Source of the DNA: SZUA-370 sp034003955
GTDB lineage: Bacteria; Spirochaetota; Spirochaetia; Treponematales; UBA12059
NCBI GenBank assembly: GCA_034003955.1
Contig: JAVEXO010000008.1
Span: 8,541 to 72,540, forward strand
Reading direction: 5' to 3'
DNA: 64,000 nucleotides
The notes beneath the pieces are model-generated. The model searched no databases. It was not told the DNA's origin and worked only from the letters and a program-made list of their open reading frames with translations. Below, one piece after another: positions 51,200 through 60,265 of the stretch. How positions within the stretch are numbered: position 1 is the first letter of the stretch; each line of letters begins with the position of its first letter. The position numbers were made by a program, and so were the translations under genes.

Positions 51200-52333
51200 A
51201 TGGCCTCACGTTCCATATTTACGGGATTGTCCAAGGACATAAAGAGCCTTGCTAGAACCGGCTATATAGACCTGCCCCATGGGCGGGTGCAGACCCCGGT
51301 GTTCATGCCCGTGGGCACCAATGCCACGGTCAAGGCGGTTTCAAAGGATACGCTTTCAGATATTGGCTTTGAGATAACACTGGCTAACACCTATCACCTG
51401 TACTTGAGGCCAGGACATGAGCTGATACGAGAGGCGGGTGGCCTCCATGGCTTTACAGGCTGGAGAGGCAATTTTTTAACCGATTCGGGTGGCTTTCAGG
51501 TATTTTCTCTGTCCAAGCTAAGGAAGATAAGCGATGAGGGCGTCAAGTTTCAGTCACATATAGATGGATCAACTCATTTTTTGTCACCGGAACTTGTAGT
51601 AGACATACAGACGGCTTTTAGTAGCGACGTCTTCATGCAGCTCGATGTATGCACCCCCTGGGGAGCAGAAGAGAAAGACGCACTCAAGGCCCTCAAGCAG
51701 ACGAGTGCCTGGGCTGCCCGATCTATCAAGAGATGGGAAGAAACCAGAGGAAATTTTCAAGGCAAGCTGTTTGGCATAATCCAGGGCAATTTCTATAAGA
51801 ATTTGCGTACCAGGAGTGCAGAGGAAATACTGGCACTCGATACGCCGGGCGTGGCTATAGGTGGGCTGTCTGTTGGCGAGCCATTCGATGTCTATGCAGA
51901 GCTGCTAGCCTATACGGCAGCCTTGCTGCCAGAAGACAAGCCCCGCTACGTCATGGGCATAGGCACTCCTGAATACATTCTGGAAGCAGTACAGAATGGT
52001 ATAGACATGTTTGACTGCGTGTATCCTACAAGGACGGCCAGGAATGGTCTCATGTTTACATCACACGGCCCCATATCAATTAAGCAGGCCCGCTACACCA
52101 AGGATTTTGGCCCAGCCGATCCAGAGTGTACTTGCAAGGTGTGTCGGGATTATTCAAGGGCTTACCTGCGACATCTTTACAAGAATAATGAAATATTATT
52201 CTCCATGCTGGCTAGCCATCATAATCTTGCCTTCCTCTATGAATTGGTACGGCGTATCCGATACTCTATAGAGGGCGGAACATTTATAGAATTCAAGAAG
52301 GAGTTCCTCTTGAAATACGCTATGAAGGTGTAA
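51200..52333 (+). CDS. tgt: Queuine tRNA-ribosyltransferase
   Basis: Tgt exchanges guanine 34 for preQ1 in tRNAs with GUN anticodons. The 377-residue protein has the nucleophile region NFLTDSGGFQVFSLSKLRKI, GGLSVGEPFDVY, and NGIDMFDCVYPTRTARNGLM, and the zinc site CTCKVCRDYSRAYLRHL. The ATG at 51200 follows GGAGG at nine bases. It is 34 bases after lptG and 4 bases before the HEAT-repeat gene. Confidence 0.97.
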   Translation: MASRSIFTGLSKDIKSLARTGYIDLPHGRVQTPVFMPVGTNATVKAVSKDTLSDIGFEITLANTYHLYLRPGHELIREAGGLHGFTGWRGNFLTDSGGFQVFSLSKLRKISDEGVKFQSHIDGSTHFLSPELVVDIQTAFSSDVFMQLDVCTPWGAEEKDALKALKQTSAWAARSIKRWEETRGNFQGKLFGIIQGNFYKNLRTRSAEEILALDTPGVAIGGLSVGEPFDVYAELLAYTAALLPEDKPRYVMGIGTPEYILEAVQNGIDMFDCVYPTRTARNGLMFTSHGPISIKQARYTKDFGPADPECTCKVCRDYSRAYLRHLYKNNEILFSMLASHHNLAFLYELVRRIRYSIEGGTFIEFKKEFLLKYAMKV

Positions 52334-52337
52334 GAGT

Positions 52338-53669
52338 ATGCATACAAGATCTATTGTCTTTGTGGTAGCCTGTCTTTTCATTGCGGTGCCTGGCGCACAG
52401 GAAAAAGCCTCGCCTGAATCTTCCAAGCGGCTGGACACGCTGCGCTATGGAATAGAAACACAGGTTATAGAGCTACTCGACACACTCAAGTCAGAGAAGA
52501 ATACCGACTACGCCAAGGAAATTCTCTCGGTATTCGATGCCTCGTCGAGTCCAAAGCTTAGAACAGCCATATTCCAGTACCTTGGCTCTATGCAGCTGGA
52601 TGACGCCGAGTCAAGAGGACTCGATATCATCAGCGATAGAGATAATCAGATTGAGGCACTGGTTCAAGCGGCTTTTTCCTATTTGCATACAATTGAATCA
52701 AGGATTGCCCTCAAGGAAGCCCTTGCCATCCTTGACGAGGGTGATAAACGCTACCTTACGAGCGCCATCAAGGCGATAGGCGGATCGGGCGGAGAGAATG
52801 AAGCCTCCGCTCTGGTCAAGGCCTATGAAGCCGACGATGTGACACAGGCCACAAAGGAAGCCATAGTCTTAGCTCTGGGTGCCATGAAGGCTAGCTCTGC
52901 ATTTGAACTCCTTTCGGGCATAGTCTCATCTGATGAATCGGGCAAGGCCATCAGGATGTTCGCCTGCACGGCTCTTGGAGAGCTCGGTGATGAGAAGGCC
53001 GTAGCAATCCTGGTGAGAGCCACAAATTCCACTGACCCAAACGTGAGAGCCGCGGCACTGGCTGCGCTTGGCAAGTATTCTACGGCAGAAGCCAGAATGG
53101 CCATGAGGGAGAGTCTCCGCGACACCCATGTCCTACCAAGAATTGCCGCAGCCAAGGCTGTAGGAGAGCAGGCAGATGTAGAGGCTATTCCATATCTTGA
53201 ATACAAGGCTTCATACGATCCAGAGAAGGCGGTTAGGGAGGCTTCAATCAAGGCTCTCTCAGACATCGGCGGTGATCGTGTCGATGCCTTCCTTTCAGGT
53301 TTCTTTTCAGAGGCAAAAAATTCCTTAGCCTATAGGGCTGCAGCATTAAGCGCTGTCGTCTCCAAGTCTGGGCAGGGCGCCAGAAGCAAGGCCCTCGAGG
53401 CATTCGCCGCCGCTCAGGAAGAAAAGGATCGCACAGTATTCACGGCCTTCGCCAGGGCACTTGTGGCTCTAGACGATAAGAATGCCGTTCCGTTTATAGC
53501 TCTGATGCTGGGAGACAAGGAAATTTCTATCAGGCTTGGAGCACTGGCCTGGGCTGAACGTAACACCTCAAAAGCATTGGAGGATACTATAAAGGTATTA
53601 TCTGAAAACGATTCAAACGACGCGGTAAGGAAACGAGCGGACAAGGCTTTGGAACGTCTGGGTTCCTAG
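52338..53669 (+). CDS. Exported HEAT-repeat protein
   Basis: A 443-residue protein with a signal peptide (MHTRSIVFVVACLFIAVPGA) and repeats of about 30 residues through most of the mature part, each with paired helices and AAL/ALG motifs (for example FACTALGELGDEKAVAILVR, VRAAALAALGKYSTAEARMA, AAAKAVGEQADVEAIPYLEY, VREASIKALSDIGGDRVDAF). This matches HEAT-type scaffolds rather than an enzyme. It follows tgt by 4 bases. Its stop is 21 bases from the convergent VWA gene, with no clear terminator between them. Partner unknown. Confidence 0.85.
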   Translation: MHTRSIVFVVACLFIAVPGAQEKASPESSKRLDTLRYGIETQVIELLDTLKSEKNTDYAKEILSVFDASSSPKLRTAIFQYLGSMQLDDAESRGLDIISDRDNQIEALVQAAFSYLHTIESRIALKEALAILDEGDKRYLTSAIKAIGGSGGENEASALVKAYEADDVTQATKEAIVLALGAMKASSAFELLSGIVSSDESGKAIRMFACTALGELGDEKAVAILVRATNSTDPNVRAAALAALGKYSTAEARMAMRESLRDTHVLPRIAAAKAVGEQADVEAIPYLEYKASYDPEKAVREASIKALSDIGGDRVDAFLSGFFSEAKNSLAYRAAALSAVVSKSGQGARSKALEAFAAAQEEKDRTVFTAFARALVALDDKNAVPFIALMLGDKEISIRLGALAWAERNTSKALEDTIKVLSENDSNDAVRKRADKALERLGS

Positions 53670-53690
53670 GCCTTGTCTGTTCTGAACATT

Positions 53691-55688
53691 TTAGTCGACC
53701 GGTTTTCCAGAGTCGGACTCAGTGGTGTCGGCTGATTCGCCTGCGTTGAAGCTTTCGGGTAGACGCCATAGGCCTGGTGTCTCTATGCAGTGCAGTATCT
53801 TGTTTAACCTATCTACGGGTGCTTCGTAGCGTTCAAAGCGTATCACGAGTTCTTTCCCTCGTGCCGTCAGTATCCGTATGTCCTTATCAAGACAGGCTTC
53901 GATTGGGCCATCATAATCAGGGAAGAACTCGGGCCGTGCCGGAACGAGGGTAGCGCCCTGTCCATCATAGTATAGATGGGCTATGCGTCTTGGTACCGGC
54001 AAGAGGAATACAAGGAAATCGCTCGAACCACCCCCTACGCTTGATCGGCCTCCGGCGTGCATCGCACGTATATTGCGTTTGCCAATATTGGGATTCTGTC
54101 CATGCACCCTGAACAGTATGCGGGTAGAACCGTGTCTCACAACCTTAGGCTCGTAGTGAACGGGCGCCTGTTTTGCTACGGGTATTTCAGAACGAGTTTC
54201 GGCGAGAGGCAGGCTTCTTCGGGGTTCGCTAGAAGTATTCCATGCCTCAAGAAGTGAAGACGCCCTTGATTCTGGGCCTCTTGTAGAATCGGCGTTTGAC
54301 GCCGCCGCCGGGATACTGGCCGCTGTGGCCTTAGTGTCATTAGCTTGTGTCTTTCCAAATGTCGTTGGGGCCTCATGCCGCGTGGTTTCCTGACTCGTGC
54401 CGAGTGCCTTGTGACTAGTATCCTTTGATGCGGCAAGTAGGGCGGCCGCCGATCTGGATACTGCAGCATCGCCATGTCGATTCTCTTCTAGCGCTGATGA
54501 TCGCGGGGCGGCAGAATCGAGGAAGGCCTCCACGATTGGCTCTTCTGCCTTACGGTGGAGACGACGGAGATACAATACGACCAGTATGATAAGGGTGCAG
54601 GCAATGGCCAGAATGACGATGAATAGGGCTACCAAGGCTGAATTTCTAAAGAACGCCGCAAGAGGAGCCTTCTTTATCTCTACTGATACAGTGGATATGG
54701 CTGGAGCAACCCTGATGCCATCGGCGAATCGGGGTTCAAGAGACAGCATTATCTTGCCTTCTGGTAAAGATTCAGGCAGGAGGACCTTAAGCGTGAGCCT
54801 GGAGCTTTTCCCTGGTGCCAATTCTGCGAATACCTTATTGGTCAGTACATCGCTGCCATCCTCAAGGAGGAGCCGTGATAACTCAAGGGACAGAGAGCGA
54901 GAACCACGATTGCTCACATCAACGGCCATTGAGAAGGCATAATCCTTTACGCCAAGATCTGAAGGAAAACGTATCAGTGGAAGATCCACAGAATCTACGA
55001 CAGACGCACTGGCATCGCTTGGATCGAATGTCTGTATAGAGGTGCCAACGGCGGAAGCCACATCCGAAAGATAATCTCCCGAGCCAGGAGAGGTAGAGCC
55101 GGATTCTCTTCCTCGTTCTGCATCTCCTGAGCCGGCAGAAGCTGTAAAGGCACCATCGAAGGGCACCCTGACGATGCGCATTGTCCAGCCATGTTCCTTG
55201 ATTCTTGCCGCCGTGCGTTCTATCTCATTCTTGACACCAGAAGAATCAAGATCGGCGTATTGGGATCCTGTAGCAGGGGAGTGCAGGCCGTCGCTTATTA
55301 GAATAATATGCTTGATACTATTTTCAGGCAGGTCGGAGACATAGCGGTAGACATTCTTTAAAGCAGTCACAAGGTCTGTATTCTTGCCGAGAGGGTATAA
55401 CAGGTATAGCCGTGCAACGACGCTCCGGAGGTCTTTCTCTGTTCTCAGTACCTGGGCAATTTCTACCTGGGTCGAATCGGAGAAAGAAAGCAGGTGGAAC
55501 GCGTCGCCAAAGCGCAGATATTCCTTGACCGTTTGAGATAGCACGTAGTCTACGACCTGATTGTAGTACTGAGACATGCTTCTTGAAGAATCAAGAAGCA
55601 CGACAACATCGACTCTCTCCTGAGCTACAATACCAGGAACGCTTATGGCTATTGCTAGAAGAGCGACAATCCCAATACGTTTCGTCAT
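53691..55688 (-). CDS. Exported VWA-domain membrane protein
   Basis: A 665-residue protein with a signal peptide (MTKRIGIVALLAIAISVPGI), then a von Willebrand A domain (residues ~25-230) with an intact metal-site motif (VVVLLDSSRSMSQYYNQV, DxSxS). Beta-rich repeats follow, then one transmembrane segment (ALVALFIVILAIACTLIILV, ~365-390) and a long cytoplasmic tail with low-complexity Ala/Ser/Thr sequence and a small C-terminal domain. The ATG at 55688 has GAGGGA upstream. The gene follows the GreA fusion gene on the same strand, after a hairpin. VWA domains bind protein ligands through a metal ion; the ligand is unknown. Confidence 0.85.
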   Translation of the reverse strand: MTKRIGIVALLAIAISVPGIVAQERVDVVVLLDSSRSMSQYYNQVVDYVLSQTVKEYLRFGDAFHLLSFSDSTQVEIAQVLRTEKDLRSVVARLYLLYPLGKNTDLVTALKNVYRYVSDLPENSIKHIILISDGLHSPATGSQYADLDSSGVKNEIERTAARIKEHGWTMRIVRVPFDGAFTASAGSGDAERGRESGSTSPGSGDYLSDVASAVGTSIQTFDPSDASASVVDSVDLPLIRFPSDLGVKDYAFSMAVDVSNRGSRSLSLELSRLLLEDGSDVLTNKVFAELAPGKSSRLTLKVLLPESLPEGKIMLSLEPRFADGIRVAPAISTVSVEIKKAPLAAFFRNSALVALFIVILAIACTLIILVVLYLRRLHRKAEEPIVEAFLDSAAPRSSALEENRHGDAAVSRSAAALLAASKDTSHKALGTSQETTRHEAPTTFGKTQANDTKATAASIPAAASNADSTRGPESRASSLLEAWNTSSEPRRSLPLAETRSEIPVAKQAPVHYEPKVVRHGSTRILFRVHGQNPNIGKRNIRAMHAGGRSSVGGGSSDFLVFLLPVPRRIAHLYYDGQGATLVPARPEFFPDYDGPIEACLDKDIRILTARGKELVIRFERYEAPVDRLNKILHCIETPGLWRLPESFNAGESADTTESDSGKPVD

Positions 55689-55716
55689 GATGAAATCCCT
55701 CGGGCTTTTTTGTCTA

Positions 55717-55748
55717 CCGGGAACCACCCTATGGGGTCCGGTTCCCGG
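55717..55748 (-). terminator. Stable hairpin between the GreA fusion and VWA genes
   Basis: On the minus strand, CCGGGAACC (55748-55740), then ACCC/GGGT inner pairs around CATA with a two-base bulge, then GGTTCCCGG (55725-55717). No run of T follows on this strand; instead there is an A-rich stretch. The T6 run on the plus strand lies before the stem. It therefore cannot be a classic terminator in this direction, and may act on mRNA stability. Confidence 0.45.
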
Positions 55749-55756
55749 CACAATCG

Positions 55757-58441
55757 TTATAAGGTGCTAGCCTGTATCGTCTTAACCGTATAAGAGAATT
55801 TTCTCTCGTGGATGACGAACGTAAGCTGGTCACCAACCTTGTGGTTCATGAGTCTTTTGCCGAGCGGTGAGAGGTATGATATCACGTGGTTAGAAGGATC
55901 GGATTCCCAGGGGCCAAGGATAATATACTTCTCGTCCTCATTTTCAAGTTCGTTATGAAGGATAACCTCGGTGGCGAATGAAATTTTACTGGTCGTTATC
56001 GTTGTTGTATCGAATATCTGTGCACGCTCAATCTCGTTCTTGAGCTTTCCAACCTTGGCATTAAGCTCATCCTGCTTTTCCTTGGCAGCCTTGTATTCCG
56101 AGTTTTCCCTGAGGTCGCCTAGAGAAAGCGCAAAGGCTATTTCCTTCTGGTTGGCGGGCACATCCACTTCCATGATATGGCTCAAGAGGCGGGTTTTCTC
56201 TTCATACATGGCTGCCGTGACCATGAGGCCGCGGGAGACAACAACTCTCTCCTCGTCATCGTTGAATTTAAAGTCTGGATACTTCTCTAGTACCTGCTTG
56301 CGAAGTTTAAGCTTCAAGGCGGGGTCTAGATCCTTGACATCGCTTATGAGTGCAAATATACGCTCTATATCATCCTTGCCGGCCGTGTCTAGATAGGCGA
56401 CCAGGCGGCCATCCTTGAATAGAATGGTGTCAACCTGTTTATTGATGCGCCTGTTGTCGGTGGTGTCGCGGTGGTTCTCTATTTCCTTGAAGCTTATATC
56501 GAGGATATGTATGAGCGTTATGAGCATCTTGTCGTATGAAAGGCCGAGTTCCTTTACCCATGGTTCATCCCATAGGGTCTTGGCTACCCAGATGAAGGCT
56601 TCCCTATGATCGCGGTAGTTTTCTACGATTGATACAATCATATTCTGAAGGCGTTCTACCTCGCTTGACTCAAGAAGTACGTTGATGATCTGTTTTGTAA
56701 GCGCATAGGGGAATATTCTTACGAAGATGTCAGCCCACTCAGGGATGAAATTCTTAATGTGATTTAAAAGGGATTCCTTTAGCTTCGCATCCTTGAGGTT
56801 GGTGTAAATGTAGACTATGTCCTCGCAATCAGACATCAGCTCATTAAAGCCAAGGCTCACAAGGTTCTTGAAGCGGGGTTGCGCGGCTGCCAGTTCCTTA
56901 AGATACAGATACGCGGCAAAAACCTGTTCGTTAGCCTGGGCATACGAACGGACGTAACCGGTAAAGAACTGGAGCATCTCGGTGAATAGCTCTGAGTCTG
57001 GGTCACCCTTCTCTATAAAATCACGCATATCCTGGATACGCGCAAAGATGTTTTTTTCTGCCTTGAATTGATTGTATATCTTCTCTTCATAGGCAAGGGG
57101 TCTATCGCGGACTATGTATATGCTGACCGATTCCTGTGCGTTACCGAACATAGGGTCGGTTTTTAAAATATCACGCGCCTTGGAACTCCAGCTGGTCCAC
57201 TCACTGGGTGTTAGCACCGAGGGAACGAGTTCTGCCTTTATTTTCTTTACGTCAGCGTAATTGTCGAAGCTCTTTATTATTGTCTTCAAGGCCCATGGAA
57301 TGTCTTTCTTGATGGTGTCATGGAGCTTTTCCTTAGACCAGATGGCTTTTAATACCCAGATATGGTCCTTGCTCAGGGTAACAAGGCTCTCGATAGCCAT
57401 CTTGAGACCCATCTGGTGGTCGCGCTTCTTGGCAAAGTCAATGGAAATTTCGTCACCCTTGATGCTTCGTATACGACCGATGTTCCAGGTTCGGTGGTAT
57501 ACGTAGTTGCCGACGTCGAACGATATGTGTTTCTCGAAATCGGCTATGGCTTCATGAACATTTCTGTATGACTGAGCAAGATTTGATAGACGAATGTACT
57601 CGTCAACGTGGGAATGGTCGGCATACTTGGCCTTGTAGCATTCAACTATTTCCTTGCGCACGGCAGAGTTCTTGTTGTCATAGTCTATGACTGTCTTAAG
57701 AATGGATATAGCCGTGTCCCAATCGGCCTCGGCCTTATAGTGCTTGTACAGATCTGTAAGGAGTGCAGCGGCCTTGTCCTCGCTGATCTGCTTGGCGATC
57801 TTTCGCTGGACATGGTTGAAAAATTCTATGTCTGCAGGTGCAAGCTCTATGAGTTTGTTCCAGAGTTCCTTGACGTTGCTATAGAGGCCCTTGTTTATGA
57901 AACGGTGCAATGCCTTGCGATAGTAGTCTATCGCTTCTTCTGTATTGCCGTCTTTTTCCTTTTTTTCGGCTATAAGTTTTACGATGTCGGCTTCTTCATA
58001 ATCTACACGGACCAGTCGTTCCCAGGTGTCATACATCTGGTCTATCTTGTCGTCATTCTCATAACATTCTGCCAGGCGAACCAGGGCATTGCGGTTCTCA
58101 CCGTATTCAAGAATTCTCTGGCATACAAACTCGACAATATTCCAGCGGCGATTATCTGCAAAGATGTTTATGAGAGAAACCATGTTGGAGTCATCGAGCT
58201 GCTGCCGCGACAGGGATATGATTCCGGAGAGGTACAGCGCTGCTATGCTGTTTTTGCTGTGGCTAAGATGATCGGCACAGACATCGCGCACTTCGTCAAT
58301 AGACTTCTCTATGGCCGCCTCATGGAAGAGACCGTCGAGTTCCTTTATCTGGTTGACGGTGTATCCGCTCAGGGTTGCTCGCGTCCACTTCTCTTCGTTG
58401 AGCATCTCTTGAAGTTTCTTAGCTATAGGTGAATCGGCCAT
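55757..58441 (-). CDS. greA: GreA transcript-cleavage factor fused to a ~730-residue helical/TPR region
   Basis: GreA rescues backtracked RNA polymerase. The last ~160 residues are a full GreA: coiled coil with the acidic tip GDLRENSEYKAAKEKQDEL (Asp and Glu retained), AQIFDTTTITTSKISFATEV, and the C-terminal FKBP-like half (YLSPLGKRLMNHKVGDQLTF). The first ~730 residues are helical with TPR-like pairs (EYGENRNALVRLAECYENDD, DGNTEEAIDYYRKALHRF). Normal GreA is ~158 residues. The ATG at 58441 follows GAGGAG. It is 20 bases after the TPR gene on the same strand. Large GreA proteins are known in spirochaetes. Confidence 0.9.
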   Translation of the reverse strand: MADSPIAKKLQEMLNEEKWTRATLSGYTVNQIKELDGLFHEAAIEKSIDEVRDVCADHLSHSKNSIAALYLSGIISLSRQQLDDSNMVSLINIFADNRRWNIVEFVCQRILEYGENRNALVRLAECYENDDKIDQMYDTWERLVRVDYEEADIVKLIAEKKEKDGNTEEAIDYYRKALHRFINKGLYSNVKELWNKLIELAPADIEFFNHVQRKIAKQISEDKAAALLTDLYKHYKAEADWDTAISILKTVIDYDNKNSAVRKEIVECYKAKYADHSHVDEYIRLSNLAQSYRNVHEAIADFEKHISFDVGNYVYHRTWNIGRIRSIKGDEISIDFAKKRDHQMGLKMAIESLVTLSKDHIWVLKAIWSKEKLHDTIKKDIPWALKTIIKSFDNYADVKKIKAELVPSVLTPSEWTSWSSKARDILKTDPMFGNAQESVSIYIVRDRPLAYEEKIYNQFKAEKNIFARIQDMRDFIEKGDPDSELFTEMLQFFTGYVRSYAQANEQVFAAYLYLKELAAAQPRFKNLVSLGFNELMSDCEDIVYIYTNLKDAKLKESLLNHIKNFIPEWADIFVRIFPYALTKQIINVLLESSEVERLQNMIVSIVENYRDHREAFIWVAKTLWDEPWVKELGLSYDKMLITLIHILDISFKEIENHRDTTDNRRINKQVDTILFKDGRLVAYLDTAGKDDIERIFALISDVKDLDPALKLKLRKQVLEKYPDFKFNDDEERVVVSRGLMVTAAMYEEKTRLLSHIMEVDVPANQKEIAFALSLGDLRENSEYKAAKEKQDELNAKVGKLKNEIERAQIFDTTTITTSKISFATEVILHNELENEDEKYIILGPWESDPSNHVISYLSPLGKRLMNHKVGDQLTFVIHERKFSYTVKTIQASTL

Positions 58442-58461
58442 CTCGGTCTCCTCTTGCTGGA

Positions 58462-59397
58462 TCAGGCTATGTATTGCTTATAAACGCCGGGGTCAAGTAA
58501 CTTAATTTTAAGGAGGAGTTCGTCTATCTTTGACTTGTCCTCTTTTCTATTCATATAGTGATCTGTTAACCAGAAATATCTGTTTATGAGTCGAGGCACC
58601 AGAATGGCTCTTCTTGAGCCGTCGGAAGCAAGCTCTGTCTCAAGCTCGTACACCGATTGCTTTATCTTGCCAATTTCTATGGGCTTGAGTTCTCTCTTGA
58701 CTGAAAAAATCCCCAGCAACTCTCCGTAAACAGGAATCCACTCGACACATTCAATGCCTACCTTGCCCAGCTCTGTCACCTTGGTGGCAAGCCGTAAAAA
58801 GGCGCTTGACTCAAGCAATTCCACCTCTATGCGTTGAGGATTTATAAAAAAAGCCTCTCTAAAAAGGGCTTTTGACGCACGTTGTTCGTCTATAAGCGCG
58901 TAGGCGTCGGCCAGTTCTGAGAGTATGGTTGGATCATCTCGCTTGGTCTTGGCGGCGTTTTCCAGGAACTGCACCGCTTCCTCATAATCACCATGGCCCT
59001 TGCTGGCTCTTCCCAGACGCATGACTATCTCAGGATCGGCGCTCTCGCCATCAGATGCCAAGGAGCGGTACTTTAGCAATGCGGTCCCGAAGGCGAATAG
59101 CTTGAAGGCAGAGACGGCTCGTTCCTGCACCTGACCGAGTCTGGCCAGAAAATGCTTAAAAGCCTTCCATCTGGCAATGACGTAATCCCCTGACTCGAAT
59201 TGATCGGCTATGTCCGAGGCCTTGTCTATTGAATCGGCCCACCACTGGGCGCATTTCATGGCGTAAAGAAGCTCGTCATCCTCGAAGTCATGCTCCAATG
59301 CCTTCTGCATTGAAGCCTGAGCCGAATCTAAATCTAGATCGGAGAGAAATTTGTATGCCTCTGCTATGAGCGTTTCCACGCTCGTGGATTGTGTCAT
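58462..59397 (-). CDS. Cytoplasmic TPR protein
   Basis: A 311-residue helical protein without signal peptide. TPR-like pairs are visible: LDLDSAQASMQKALEHDFED, DYEEAVQFLENAAKTKRDDP and QRASKALFREAFFINPQRI. A longer helical C-terminal part (ELGKVGIECVEWIPVYGEL, KPIEIGKIKQSVYELETELA) does not match a named domain. It has its own promoter, a 23-base leader with GAGG, and is followed 20 bases later by the GreA fusion gene. A partner in transcription-related scaffolding is suggested by that order alone. Confidence 0.8.
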   Translation of the reverse strand: MTQSTSVETLIAEAYKFLSDLDLDSAQASMQKALEHDFEDDELLYAMKCAQWWADSIDKASDIADQFESGDYVIARWKAFKHFLARLGQVQERAVSAFKLFAFGTALLKYRSLASDGESADPEIVMRLGRASKGHGDYEEAVQFLENAAKTKRDDPTILSELADAYALIDEQRASKALFREAFFINPQRIEVELLESSAFLRLATKVTELGKVGIECVEWIPVYGELLGIFSVKRELKPIEIGKIKQSVYELETELASDGSRRAILVPRLINRYFWLTDHYMNRKEDKSKIDELLLKIKLLDPGVYKQYIA

Positions 59398-59426
59398 GTG
59401 CCTCGGATATCCGTCGTATTGTTTTT

Positions 59427-59456
59427 ATTGTACATGAAATTATCTACATAAGTCAA
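59427..59456 (-). promoter_or_regulatory. Sigma-70 promoter of the TPR-greA unit
   Basis: On the minus strand, TTGACT (59456-59451) and TACAAT (59432-59427), spacer 18. Start near 59420, giving a 23-base leader with GAGG before the ATG at 59397. Confidence 0.55.
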
Positions 59457-59515
59457 TGAATCTCGACTTTCACGCTATAGCATTGGGTACAAGCCCCCAT
59501 TATCGTCGGCGAGCC

Positions 59516-59544
59516 TTGAGCGGTGTGTGTCGTCGTGCTAGAAT
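59516..59544 (+). promoter_or_regulatory. rpe promoter giving a leaderless mRNA
   Basis: TTGAGC (59516-59521), spacer 17, TAGAAT (59539-59544). The hexamer ends 6 bases before the ATG at 59551, so the first transcribed base is predicted to be the A of the start codon. No ribosome-binding site is present. Confidence 0.6.
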
Positions 59545-59550
59545 CGCATC

Positions 59551-60231
59551 ATGAAAACTACCATTGTGGCACCTTCCTTGCTGGCTGCAGATTTCTCAGA
59601 GACTGGGAAAGCCTTGAAGAGAATTGAAGATTCTGGAGCAGCGTGGGTGCATCTTGATGTCATGGACGGAGTATTCGTGCCAAATCTCACCTTCGGAGCC
59701 AAGATGGTGGCGGATCTCCGTAGACGATCTTCCCTAGTCTTTGATGCCCATCTTATGACCAGTGCCCCGGAGGCCCTTGTAGACGGATTCATCGCAGCAG
59801 GTGCAGACGCCATAACTTTTCACATCGAGGCATGCGTTCATGCGCATAGACTCGTCGACAGCATCCATGAGGCAAAGAGGAAGGCCGGTATTTCCCTTGT
59901 ACCATCCACTCCTGTCTCTGTCATCCTTGAAGTATTGCGTCAAGTGGATATGGTGCTGGTCATGACGGTGAATCCAGGCTTTGGAGGGCAGAGGCTCATC
60001 CCCCGTTGCATCGATAAAATTGCAGAAATAGCCGAATTTCGCCAACGTGAAGGATTAAAATTCGATATAGTGGTAGATGGTGGTATAAACACAACAACGG
60101 CACCCGCTGTGCTGTCTGCAGGGGCCGACGTGCTCGTCATGGGGAGTGCATTCTTTGAATCAGATGATCCTGCTGCCCTTGTAAAGCGGGTCTCGTCTAT
60201 GCCTAGGCGAGGCTCCAGTGGAGCCCTGTAA
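59551..60231 (+). CDS. rpe: Ribulose-phosphate 3-epimerase
   Basis: Interconverts ribulose 5-phosphate and xylulose 5-phosphate. The 226-residue TIM barrel has the expected metal ligands and phosphate site: PSLLAADFSETGKALKRIED, WVHLDVMDGVFVPNLTFGAK, VFDAHLMTSAPEALVDGFIA, VMTVNPGFGGQRLIP and VDGGINTTTAPAVLSAGADV. The ATG has no Shine-Dalgarno and a promoter immediately upstream. The next gene begins 34 bases later with its own GAAGGAAGG. Confidence 0.97.
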   Translation: MKTTIVAPSLLAADFSETGKALKRIEDSGAAWVHLDVMDGVFVPNLTFGAKMVADLRRRSSLVFDAHLMTSAPEALVDGFIAAGADAITFHIEACVHAHRLVDSIHEAKRKAGISLVPSTPVSVILEVLRQVDMVLVMTVNPGFGGQRLIPRCIDKIAEIAEFRQREGLKFDIVVDGGINTTTAPAVLSAGADVLVMGSAFFESDDPAALVKRVSSMPRRGSSGAL

Positions 60232-60265
60232 ACGCCGACAATATATCGAAGGAAGGTTCGAACGC

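Noticed and set aside
57608..58432. Long open frame on the plus strand opposite the greA fusion gene
   Set aside because: It is antisense to a gene with clear GreA and TPR motifs. Its composition is typical of a shadow frame, with many Val/Leu/Tyr runs and no motif.
60250..60262. GGTTCGAAC resembling a tRNA T-loop
   Set aside because: No acceptor, D or anticodon stem can be drawn around it; it lies in the ribosome-binding region of the following gene.
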